DNA of 64,000 nt. Origin: an uncultured Prevotellaceae bacterium. Lineage in GTDB: Bacteria; Bacteroidota; Bacteroidia; Bacteroidales; Bacteroidaceae. The notes under the pieces were generated by a model. That model did not search any database. It had not been told where the DNA came from and worked only from the letters and a program-made list of their open reading frames with translations. The position numbers and the translations under genes were made by a program. Every line of letters starts with the position of its first letter. The first letter of the stretch is position 1. The DNA lies in assembly GCA_900316685.1 (NCBI GenBank), contig ONDS01000004.1, forward strand, positions 106,226 to 170,225, given 5' to 3'. Below are positions 36,625 through 44,523 of the stretch, piece by piece.

Positions 36625-39544
36625 ACTTCACCTCGAAATCGAGAGACTTCAGGTCGGCATCACGGGAGGAGGTGCCGTAAAGTATGCGGTAACGGCCCTT
36701 GCGTGTCGACAGCTCGTCGATAGAGGGATCGTAATATTCAAAGGCCTCGCCGTCGAGGGTGATGACCGCCTTGCCGGTCTGCCCCGGTTGCAGCCATAAC
36801 TTCTGGAATCCGCGAAGCGACTTGATGGGAGCCTCAGGATAGTCGAGAGCCTTGACGTACACCTGCACCGTTTCCGATCCGTATCTGTCACCGGTGTTGG
36901 TGACGGGCACGGTGATGGTCACCTTGCCATCCTTTTTCATCCGTTTTTTCGACAGTTTGCCCTTGCCACAGGCAAAGGTGGTATACGACAAGCCATAGCC
37001 GAAGGCATATTGCGGTGTGCCACGGAAATAGCGATAGGTGCGGTTGTCCATGCTATAATCGAGGAAGTCGGGCAGGTCGTCGTTGGAGCGATAGAAGGTG
37101 ACCGGCAGCTTGCCTCCCGGGTTGAAGTCGCCGAAGAGCACATCCGCCAGGGCCTTGGCACCTCCCTGCCCGGTATACCACGCCTGCAGGAGCGCGTCGT
37201 ATTGTCCCTCGACACTACCGAAGGCAATGGCCGATCCAGAACAGTTGACGACAATCATGGGCCGCCCCGTCTGGTGCATGGCCCTGATGAGTCGCTGCTG
37301 CACCTTGGGCAACTCGATATCCTGTTTGTCGCCCCCCTCGCCTTCCATCTGTGGCGAGATGCCTCCGATGACCACGATGGCATCGGCTGTGCGCACCTCA
37401 TTCTGCAGGTCGGTGAAGTCGACGAAGCGACGTTCGCAGATATCCCCTTGGAACATCGCGAAATGGCCGTTGCCCCTGCGGTATTCAACCACCACGTCAT
37501 AGGTCTCACCCTCCTTCACTGGGAACGACTGGTAGACGGGTTTGCGCTGGAAACCGAACGAGGGTCTGTCTGCCGCCTTTTTCTCCTCCACCGTCTCGCC
37601 GTTCACCTTCAGCACATAACCATTGTCGCTGGTGAAGGTGTACTTCATCTCACCCGTGAAATCGGCCTTATAGTGCCCCGACACCCGCACAGAGACGGAG
37701 TCGGTGCTGATGCCATCTGCGAAGCCCCATGCTCCGAAGGTGGAGAAATTGATCTGGTTATAATAGCCCGTGACATCCGGTTTTCCTTTCAGTTCCCTGT
37801 TGTTGAAGAACTCCACCAGCACCCCTTTGCCCTCGTTGAAATCCTGCAAGTGATGTATGGTGAACTCATCGTCGTCGCGCTCACATGCCTTTTGGTAGAT
37901 GACTTTCGCCCCGGGCACCGCCGCGCGTATGCCATCGAGCAACGAGTGGGTGTGCGCCGCTGTAGGCGTACCACCGTAGTTGCCGTTCAGCAAGGCGGCA
38001 TCATCGGCATTGGGTCCTACCACCGCGATGGTCTTGATGTCTTTGCTCAGAGGCAGCACTCCCGTGTTTTCGAGCAGCACCATCGACTCGCGCGCCGCCT
38101 GTGTGGCCAACGCATCGTTTTTCTCGCTGCTGATGACCTCCGGTCCCATGTTCGCCCACGGCAACATCTCCTGCGGGTCGAACATACCCAGTTCGAAACG
38201 TCCCAACAGGGTCTTGCGGAGATGCGCGTCGAGGGTGGCCTCGGTAATCTTTCCCTGCTTCAGTGCCTCGGTGAGCACCATGAACACCTTGCCGCACTCC
38301 AGGTCGGTGCCGTTGAGCACCGCATCGACGGATGCCGACAACGGGTCGGGGTGCGTCTCGTGCTGTCCTTTGGTGTAGAAATTATTGATGGCGTCGCAAT
38401 CGGTCAGCACGATGGCATCATATCCCCATTTGCGCCGCAGGATATCGACCAAGAGGCGGTCGCTGGTACAGCAAGGCACCCCTTCGTAGCGGTTGTAGGC
38501 ACACATCACCTCTCGCACGTTGCCTTTTTTGACCAACGCCTTGAAGGCCGGCAAATAGGTCTCCCACAGGTCGCGCATCGACACCGACGCATTGTAGGTA
38601 TGCCGCAAAGGTTCCGGTCCGCTGTGCACGGCATAATGCTTGGCACAGGCATGGGTCTTGAAATACCTATCGTCATTGCCCTGCATGCCTAATACCGTCT
38701 GCACCCCCAATACCGCATTCAGGTAAGGGTCTTCGCCACATGTCTCCTGCCCCCTGCCCCATCGCGGGTCGCGGAAGATATTGACGTTGGGGCACCAGAA
38801 CGTCAGTTCGGGGTTTCCAGGATAATAAACGGCACCCATGGGCACATTGAACACGTTGTGGTCGGAGCGGTTCCAGTTGGCACGCGCCTCGTCGGAAACA
38901 GCCGAGAACACGTCGTATATCTGTTGTGCGTTGAAGGCCGCCGCCATGCCTATGGGCTGGGGGAAGACCGTATAGCCGCTCTGCCTGACCCCGTGGCACG
39001 CCTCGCTCCACCAGTTATAAGAAGGGATGCCCAGACGGTCGATGGAGATGGACTTGTTCATCATCAGTCCCACCTTTTCTTCAGGTGTGAGCAAGGAGAT
39101 GAGGTTCTCCACCCGCTCGGCGAAGGACAGCGAAGTATCCTGGAAGGGATAGGAAGCCACGGCGGCACTGTCGACCCTGGCCTTGACGGAGAGCGCCCCC
39201 AGGGTATGTCCCTGCTTATCGAGCAGTTCGACGCTACGATAGGTGAGTCCACGCCCCGAAGGGTTGAAAGACACCAAAACTGGAACAGATGCGCCCGGAG
39301 CCACCTCGCTTTGCTCGCAATAAGCAGCGATGCACGGGCAACTGGGTATGGCATCACCCATCGATACCGTCGCCGACGACCTATTGGTCAACACGAAGGT
39401 ATGGCAGATGGCACCCGCCGCCCCATTCACCGTACCGAAGTCCCACTCATAACTATCAAACACAACAGGACTTTCTTTCGCACCTGCCGCCACTGTCGCT
39501 GCCATGAGCAGCCAACCCGAAATCAGAGATACCAACTTTTTCAT
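36623..39544 (-). CDS. GH3 glycoside hydrolase with N-terminal DUF1573-like and PA14 domains
   Basis: 973 aa. The start at 39544 gives a signal peptide ending VAAGA. Residues 25-125 form a DUF1573/ASH-like beta domain (YEWDFGTVN, FVLTNRSS, PSCPCIAAYCEQSEVAPG), unusual for this family. Residues 140-400 are the GH3 N-domain in its xylosidase-like form (YNWWSEACHGV, NIFRDPRWGRGQETCGEDPY) with nucleophile Asp382 in VLTDCDAINN. The C-domain is split by a PA14 insert (about 575-705; ADFTGEMKYTFTSDNGYVL), and an Fn3-like domain closes the protein. Predicted periplasmic beta-xylosidase or beta-glucosidase; the motif set favours the former. The stop overlaps a palindromic repeat. Confidence 0.92.
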   Translation of the reverse strand: MKKLVSLISGWLLMAATVAAGAKESPVVFDSYEWDFGTVNGAAGAICHTFVLTNRSSATVSMGDAIPSCPCIAAYCEQSEVAPGASVPVLVSFNPSGRGLTYRSVELLDKQGHTLGALSVKARVDSAAVASYPFQDTSLSFAERVENLISLLTPEEKVGLMMNKSISIDRLGIPSYNWWSEACHGVRQSGYTVFPQPIGMAAAFNAQQIYDVFSAVSDEARANWNRSDHNVFNVPMGAVYYPGNPELTFWCPNVNIFRDPRWGRGQETCGEDPYLNAVLGVQTVLGMQGNDDRYFKTHACAKHYAVHSGPEPLRHTYNASVSMRDLWETYLPAFKALVKKGNVREVMCAYNRYEGVPCCTSDRLLVDILRRKWGYDAIVLTDCDAINNFYTKGQHETHPDPLSASVDAVLNGTDLECGKVFMVLTEALKQGKITEATLDAHLRKTLLGRFELGMFDPQEMLPWANMGPEVISSEKNDALATQAARESMVLLENTGVLPLSKDIKTIAVVGPNADDAALLNGNYGGTPTAAHTHSLLDGIRAAVPGAKVIYQKACERDDDEFTIHHLQDFNEGKGVLVEFFNNRELKGKPDVTGYYNQINFSTFGAWGFADGISTDSVSVRVSGHYKADFTGEMKYTFTSDNGYVLKVNGETVEEKKAADRPSFGFQRKPVYQSFPVKEGETYDVVVEYRRGNGHFAMFQGDICERRFVDFTDLQNEVRTADAIVVIGGISPQMEGEGGDKQDIELPKVQQRLIRAMHQTGRPMIVVNCSGSAIAFGSVEGQYDALLQAWYTGQGGAKALADVLFGDFNPGGKLPVTFYRSNDDLPDFLDYSMDNRTYRYFRGTPQYAFGYGLSYTTFACGKGKLSKKRMKKDGKVTITVPVTNTGDRYGSETVQVYVKALDYPEAPIKSLRGFQKLWLQPGQTGKAVITLDGEAFEYYDPSIDELSTRKGRYRILYGTSSRDADLKSLDFEVK

Positions 39545-39567
39545 ATTAAAATACCCAATATTTTTTT

Positions 39568-39575
39568 CAAAGGTA
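39568..39575 (-). promoter_or_regulatory. -7 box of the GH3 gene
   Basis: TACCTTTG on the minus strand, 24 nt from the start codon. Further upstream (39608-39632, minus strand) is CGCTCGTTTCACG, related to the promoter repeat of gyrB. Confidence 0.5.
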
Positions 39576-39731
39576 AGTATAAAATGCGGAGGTGACGTAA
39601 GAAAAACGCTCATTTTCGTGAAACGAGCGAAAAGATAAACAATTTGTTACTTTTTCAAACGTCAAGACAAGGTAAAAAGGCGAACAAGGCAAAAAGGCAG
39701 GAAGAAAAAGACAAATAAGGAAAAAAAATCG

Positions 39732-39739
39732 TACTTTTG
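39732..39739 (+). promoter_or_regulatory. -7 box of the deacetylase-GT2 operon
   Basis: TACTTTTG matches TAnnTTTG, 22 nt before the chosen start. Confidence 0.6.
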
Positions 39740-39760
39740 CAACGTCTTTATCGAAATAAT

Positions 39761-40561
39761 ATGGTTTTATTGAGTTTTGACACGGAAGAATTCGATGTTC
39801 CCCGTGAACATGGAGTGCCGTTTACCCTCCAGCAAGGCATGGAAGTGTCGGTGGAAGGCACCAACAGGATACTCGATGTATTGAAATCCAACGACATACA
39901 AGCCACATTCTTCTGCACCGGCAATTTCGTGAAGAATGCGCCACAAACCATCCAGCGCATCAAGGACGAGGGTCATGAGTTGGCCTGCCACGGTGTGGAT
40001 CACTGGCAGCCGAAGGAGACTGACGTGAGAGAGTCGAAACGTATCCTTGAAGCCGCCACGGGTCAGGAAGCCAAGGGCTATCGTCAACCCCGTATGTTCG
40101 CCGTGAGCGATGAGGAGATAGCCCAAGCCGGTTATCTCTACAACTCCTCGCTCAATCCCGCCTTCATTCCCGGCCGTTACATGCACCTGAACGCGCCCCG
40201 TACCTGTTTTATGAAAGACGGCGTGGTGCAGGTGCCCGCCTCGGTGACACCTTGGCTCCGTTTCCCCCTTTTCTGGCTCTCCCTACACAACCTGCCCCAA
40301 TGGCTCTACCATTACATGGTGCGCAGGGTGCTCAAGCACGATGGTTATTTCAACACCTATTTCCATCCGTGGGAGTTCTATGACCTGAAAGAGCATCCCG
40401 AATTCAAGATGCCCTTTATCATCCGCAACCATAGCGGCAGGCAGATGGTGGAACGTCTCGACAGTCTCATCAAGATGCTCAAGGAGCACGGCCACCAGTT
40501 CACCACCTACTCCTCTTTCGCCTATATGCAGAAAATCAAGCTCACCTCAGAAGAAACCTAA
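39761..40561 (+). CDS. Polysaccharide deacetylase (NodB-like)
   Basis: 266 aa. The start at 39761 is chosen since the first ATG (39737) lies in the -7 box. NodB motif 1 is SFDTEEFD with Asp7; the metal-binding His pair is His77 and His81 in CHGVDHW. PRMFAVSD and the FxxYFHPWEFYD end are present. No signal peptide, so it is probably cytosolic and acts on lipid-linked or nucleotide sugars. It is followed 11 bp later by a GT2 gene, the partner arrangement of polyprenyl-phosphate-sugar modification systems such as formyl- or acetyl-aminosugar deacylation before transfer. Confidence 0.9.
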   Translation: MVLLSFDTEEFDVPREHGVPFTLQQGMEVSVEGTNRILDVLKSNDIQATFFCTGNFVKNAPQTIQRIKDEGHELACHGVDHWQPKETDVRESKRILEAATGQEAKGYRQPRMFAVSDEEIAQAGYLYNSSLNPAFIPGRYMHLNAPRTCFMKDGVVQVPASVTPWLRFPLFWLSLHNLPQWLYHYMVRRVLKHDGYFNTYFHPWEFYDLKEHPEFKMPFIIRNHSGRQMVERLDSLIKMLKEHGHQFTTYSSFAYMQKIKLTSEET

Positions 40562-40572
40562 CCCCACACGCC

Positions 40573-41514
40573 ATGCTCAAATTAGCCATCGTCTCCCCCT
40601 GCTACAATGAAGAAGAAGTGCTTGACACATCGGTCAAACGACTCAACGAGCTATTCGCCGACCTGAAAGGGAAGGAGAAAATCTCGCAAGAGAGTTTCGT
40701 GCTCTTCGTCAACGACGGGAGCAAGGACAAGACATGGGAGATTATCAGCCGCTTGCACGAGCAAGACGACCATATCAAGGGTTTGGACCTCTCGCACAAC
40801 GTAGGTCACCAGAATGCCATCATGGCTGGCATGATGCAGGCCAAAGACCTGTCCGACGCCGTGATCACCATCGATGCCGACCTGCAGGACGATCTCCAAT
40901 GTATCGAGCAGATGGTGGATGCCTATAACGAAGGTTACGACATCGTCTATGGTGTGAAAGTATCGAGGAAGGGCGACCCCGCCATCAAGCGTATGACCGC
41001 CGTGGCGTTCTATAAGCTGCAAGAGAAGATGGGTGTGGAGAGCGTGTTCAACCATGCCGACTTCCGTTTCCTCAGCCGCAGGGTGCTGGAAGCCCTCTCC
41101 ACCTACAGCGAACGCAACCTCTATCTTCGTGGCCTCATCCCTCTCATCGGCTACAAAGCCACCACCGTCGACGATACCATCTCTGAGCGTTCTGCCGGGA
41201 AATCGAAATATACGTTGGGCAAGATGCTCAACCTGGCCCTCGACGGTATCACCTCGTTCTCTGTCAAACCCATCTATTTCATCATGTATGCCGGTGTGGT
41301 GTTTCTCTTCATCGGTCTGCTCATCGGTTGCTATGTGCTCTATTCGCTCATCACCGGCAGTGCCGTACATGGTTGGGCGTCACTGATGTTGAGCATCTGG
41401 CTGGTAGGCGGTATCATGATGCTCAGCATCGGCGCGGTAGGCATTTACATCGGCAAGATATACACCGAGGTGAAACACCGCCCCCTATATCATATCAAGG
41501 AATTTTTGGGGTGA
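40573..41514 (+). CDS. GT2 family polyprenyl-phosphate glycosyltransferase (GtrB/DPM1-like)
   Basis: 313 aa. GT-A fold: IVSPCYNEEEVLDTSVKRL, VNDGSKDKTWEII, and the metal motif in TIDADLQDD near residue 97. Two C-terminal helices (FIMYAGVVFLFIGLLIGCYV and WLVGGIMMLSIGAVGIYIG) anchor it in the inner membrane. It probably builds undecaprenyl-phosphate-linked sugar for a GT39 enzyme, one of which is encoded convergently next door. Confidence 0.92.
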   Translation: MLKLAIVSPCYNEEEVLDTSVKRLNELFADLKGKEKISQESFVLFVNDGSKDKTWEIISRLHEQDDHIKGLDLSHNVGHQNAIMAGMMQAKDLSDAVITIDADLQDDLQCIEQMVDAYNEGYDIVYGVKVSRKGDPAIKRMTAVAFYKLQEKMGVESVFNHADFRFLSRRVLEALSTYSERNLYLRGLIPLIGYKATTVDDTISERSAGKSKYTLGKMLNLALDGITSFSVKPIYFIMYAGVVFLFIGLLIGCYVLYSLITGSAVHGWASLMLSIWLVGGIMMLSIGAVGIYIGKIYTEVKHRPLYHIKEFLG

Positions 41515-41565
41515 GAAGTGAGAAGTGAGGGATGAGAAGTGAGAGGTGAGGGGTGAGAGAATAGC
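41511..41565. repeat. GTGAGAAGTGAGARG repeat, third location
   Basis: Seven degenerate heptamers in the gap between convergent GT2 and GT39 genes, including the GT2 stop codon. It is followed by GAGAATAGCCTGCCA, which is similar to the sequence after the repeat at 27690. Confidence 0.7.
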
Positions 41566-41609
41566 CTGCCAGAATCAGGAGGCAAACACCAAACCGTAAG
41601 TCAGAGTTC

Positions 41610-43289
41610 TCACCTCTTCGTGAACTTCAACAAGTGCATGATTTGTCCCGCCACACGTTGTTGGCCGGAATCATAAACCTTACTGAAGGTGTACCCTTCC
41701 TGTTCGAATCTCGGCAACCACTTTTCGGCATCGTCGACACCGATCATGAGATAGCCCTCCGAGGGTTTCGCCGTATGGAAATTGCCCACACGGTCGTGAA
41801 GGTAGAAATTCATCTCGAAATAATGCACGGGGTCGCCCTTGGCCAAAACCCCATCCTCGATGAACTCATATAGCTCGCCTTCACCCTCTGGCACCAATCG
41901 CTCGACAGCAGCCGCCACATTCTTCACCGACTTGCCATTGAGCACGGCAGGTTTATACACGCTGTCGAACTGCAAATAAACCGCCAGTACGAGCATGATC
42001 AGTCCCAACACATTACGCTTGCCTCGCCACCACGCTATCAGTATGAACGAGCCGAAGGCCAACAACGCCCACTGCCACCAACTGTTCGCCTGCTGAAGCT
42101 GCAGCAGCATGGAATAATTCTGGAAGCCATGCCGCCCATGGAACCAAGTGGGGTCGACGTGTATGAACTTCAGCACCACGAAAGCCGTCACCATCAGGAG
42201 TCCCAAGATAGAGACGAATGCCCCGAAGATATTATTGACACGGTGATGCTCCTTGTGCAACCAGAACAACATCTTCGCCACGTAATAGGCGATGAAAGGA
42301 TAGATGGGCATCAGGTATACGCTCCGCTTACTCTGCGGGAAGCAGTAGAACACGAAGATGACCACGATGCAGAGGAAGGAGAAGAGGTCGAGGGGGTCGT
42401 AGGATGATAGTTTGGGCAGGCTCGGTTTCGGCAAAGCCTTCCATTTCACCACGAAGAGTGCCATGAGCGCCAATATCACCCACGGCAGGTAACCCGGCAC
42501 GAGGGTCATGAAGTTGTAGTACCACGGCTCGACGCACGACTCATAGCTCATCGTGCTGGTCATGCGCCCCACATTCTCCTCCAACACCAGGTCGAGGAAT
42601 TCCTGTCCTCCTTGCTGCCATGCGGCATAATACCACAAGGCGGGCAGGATGAGTGAGAGAACGCCGAACAAGACCATGGAGAAAAAGGCCCTGAAGAAGT
42701 TGACCTTGCGGCAGAGCAGGAAGATGCCCGTGACTAAACAGGGCAGCAGCGCCCCTATCGGTCCCTTGGTGAGCGTGCCGAGCCCCATCAACAATATGGC
42801 CCAGAAAGGGATGCCCTTCATGCCCCGCTCATACCATCGGTAGAGGAGCATCAAAGCACCCACGATAAACGCCGTGAGCACCATGTCGACCCTGCAGTTG
42901 AATCCCTGCCGATGCAGCTCCCAGGAGGTGAACGCCACCATTGCCGCGACAAAGGCCAACATCCCATCACGCCAGCGACGGTAGAACAAGAAGATGCCGA
43001 TGGTGAGGGCGATGTATGCGATGGCCGATGGTACGCGCGAGGAGAACTCGTTGACCTCGCCGCAGACCACACTGACAGCCGCCACCGCCCAATAGAAGAA
43101 CGGGGGTTTGTAGGCCATCTCTCCCACGCTGTTGCGCGGCAGGATCCAGTTGCCCGACTCAATCATCGTATAACTGACGATGCTCTCTCTCGGCTCTCCC
43201 TTGGTGTTATAGTCGTAGATGCCCAGGAGCGGTATCACCGTCAGCACACAAACGGCCAGCAACAACCAAAATGTCTTGTTCGTTTTCAT
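41610..43289 (-). CDS. GT39 family glycosyltransferase (ArnT-like)
   Basis: 559 aa. About 11-12 hydrophobic helices with the first-loop acidic motif DYNTKGEPRES near residue 27 and the KGPIGALLP helix motif typical of ArnT or PMT-like enzymes. A soluble domain follows at about 440-559. These enzymes move a sugar from a polyprenyl phosphate onto lipid A or other envelope acceptors on the periplasmic face. It faces the deacetylase-GT2 operon, which would supply the donor. Confidence 0.9.
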   Translation of the reverse strand: MKTNKTFWLLLAVCVLTVIPLLGIYDYNTKGEPRESIVSYTMIESGNWILPRNSVGEMAYKPPFFYWAVAAVSVVCGEVNEFSSRVPSAIAYIALTIGIFLFYRRWRDGMLAFVAAMVAFTSWELHRQGFNCRVDMVLTAFIVGALMLLYRWYERGMKGIPFWAILLMGLGTLTKGPIGALLPCLVTGIFLLCRKVNFFRAFFSMVLFGVLSLILPALWYYAAWQQGGQEFLDLVLEENVGRMTSTMSYESCVEPWYYNFMTLVPGYLPWVILALMALFVVKWKALPKPSLPKLSSYDPLDLFSFLCIVVIFVFYCFPQSKRSVYLMPIYPFIAYYVAKMLFWLHKEHHRVNNIFGAFVSILGLLMVTAFVVLKFIHVDPTWFHGRHGFQNYSMLLQLQQANSWWQWALLAFGSFILIAWWRGKRNVLGLIMLVLAVYLQFDSVYKPAVLNGKSVKNVAAAVERLVPEGEGELYEFIEDGVLAKGDPVHYFEMNFYLHDRVGNFHTAKPSEGYLMIGVDDAEKWLPRFEQEGYTFSKVYDSGQQRVAGQIMHLLKFTKR

Positions 43290-43305
43290 GATTGTTTATT
43301 TTGTG

Positions 43306-43313
43306 CAAAATTA
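43306..43313 (-). promoter_or_regulatory. -7 box of the GT39 gene
   Basis: TAATTTTG on the minus strand, 17 nt from the start codon. Confidence 0.5.
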
Positions 43314-43408
43314 GGCAAAATATCTGAATCGGGCGCATAAACATAAAGTGAAAATCATGTAATTTGACATTTTATTGCCCAGATTCATTCTTTGTATCAT
43401 TGCAGAAC

Positions 43409-43444
43409 CAAAAGAAGCGGTTGCCCGGAGAGGGGCAACCGCTT
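43409..43444 (-). terminator. Terminator at the end of the arabinan PUL
   Basis: AAGCGGTTGCCC-CTCTCC-GGGCAACCGCTT followed by CTTTTGG on the minus strand; perfect 12-bp stem. It marks the end of the operon-like block 44-56 kb. Confidence 0.85.
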
Positions 43445-43503
43445 TACGTATTCCTGAATTTAGATTTTTTGAAGATGAAGCTTATTGTAGCGTCAGAAAG
43501 GTT

Positions 43504-44523
43504 TTATTTCAACAAAGGCCATCCATCGGATGTCCAGGTGATGTGCCGCTGGATGAGCAGCGCAGCCCCATTGTGGGCCACACTGTAGCCATGGCAGATG
43601 AACACATCATCGCCATTGAGATGATAGGCAGCACAATGGCCTGCCGCCTCAAACTCGCGTTTGTCGCCCTCAAGCACCAGCGTGCCGCCACCATAGCGCA
43701 TATCCTTGCCCTCACGGTCGAGATAAGGACCATCGACCCGCCGACTGCGGCCTACGGCCACGCGATAGGTGCTCTTGCTGCCCTGACAGCAGTAGTCCCA
43801 CGACACGAAGAGGTAATAATAACCGCCATGCTTCATGATAAACGGAGCCTCGATGGCATCGGTGCCCGCATATTCAGAGGTGGGATTGGCGGGCGGGTTC
43901 TTGAAGGCGGGATCGTAGCGTCGTGCGATGGTTCTGGGTCGTTCACCCGGTGCGATATGCATCGTGGTGTCGAGCCGTGCCATTTGTATGCCATCCCAGA
44001 ACGAACCCCATACGAGCCACGGCGTGTCATTGTCGTCGATGACGAAGTTGGGGTCGATAGCGTTCCAATTGTCACGATTCTCCCGAGAGGTGACGATACA
44101 CCCCTCATCGTTCCAGATGGGGAACTTCAGCGAGCGGCTGCTCAGCAGACCGATGGCAGAACCGTTCTTGCCGAAGGTGGAACAGCTGTAGGCCATCCAC
44201 CAGCGGCCATGCCACTGGATGATGTCAGGAGCCCACACGTGATGGGTGAAGCCCGGCACCGAGTCGTGTGCCCACTGTGGTATGACGGTCATCACCGGCT
44301 CGGGAAGCACCGTCCAGGTCTTGCGGTCGCTCGAGGTCATATGCTGTATGCCCATGCCCGTGGCGAAGATGTGATAGGTACTGTCCTCATAGGCCATGAC
44401 GGGGTCGTGGACCATCGGTGTGTCGGTCACGAAAGGTTCGTGTAAACGAAAACGCTGTTGTCCCTGCGCCACCGAAGCGACACAGGAGACAAACAGCGTC
44501 CCTGCTAAAACAAGTGTTCGCAT
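43504..44523 (-). CDS. GH43 arabinanase/arabinofuranosidase, secreted
   Basis: 339 aa, five-bladed propeller, signal peptide (AGTLFVSCVASVAQG). The GH43 triad is visible: Asp40 in MVHDP, Asp157 in NAIDPNF, and Glu225 in AIEAPFI, with WAPDI at 97-101. Compact length and motifs resemble endo- or exo-1,5-alpha-L-arabinanases. The start overlaps the GH51 stop by 1 nt (translational coupling). No lipid-anchor Cys after the signal, so it is probably periplasmic. Confidence 0.9.
   Translation of the reverse strand: MRTLVLAGTLFVSCVASVAQGQQRFRLHEPFVTDTPMVHDPVMAYEDSTYHIFATGMGIQHMTSSDRKTWTVLPEPVMTVIPQWAHDSVPGFTHHVWAPDIIQWHGRWWMAYSCSTFGKNGSAIGLLSSRSLKFPIWNDEGCIVTSRENRDNWNAIDPNFVIDDNDTPWLVWGSFWDGIQMARLDTTMHIAPGERPRTIARRYDPAFKNPPANPTSEYAGTDAIEAPFIMKHGGYYYLFVSWDYCCQGSKSTYRVAVGRSRRVDGPYLDREGKDMRYGGGTLVLEGDKREFEAAGHCAAYHLNGDDVFICHGYSVAHNGAALLIQRHITWTSDGWPLLK

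Noticed and set aside
37010-38692. Long plus-strand open frame opposite the GH3 gene
   Set aside because: Same mirror effect; composition is rich in His, Val and Gly with no domain.
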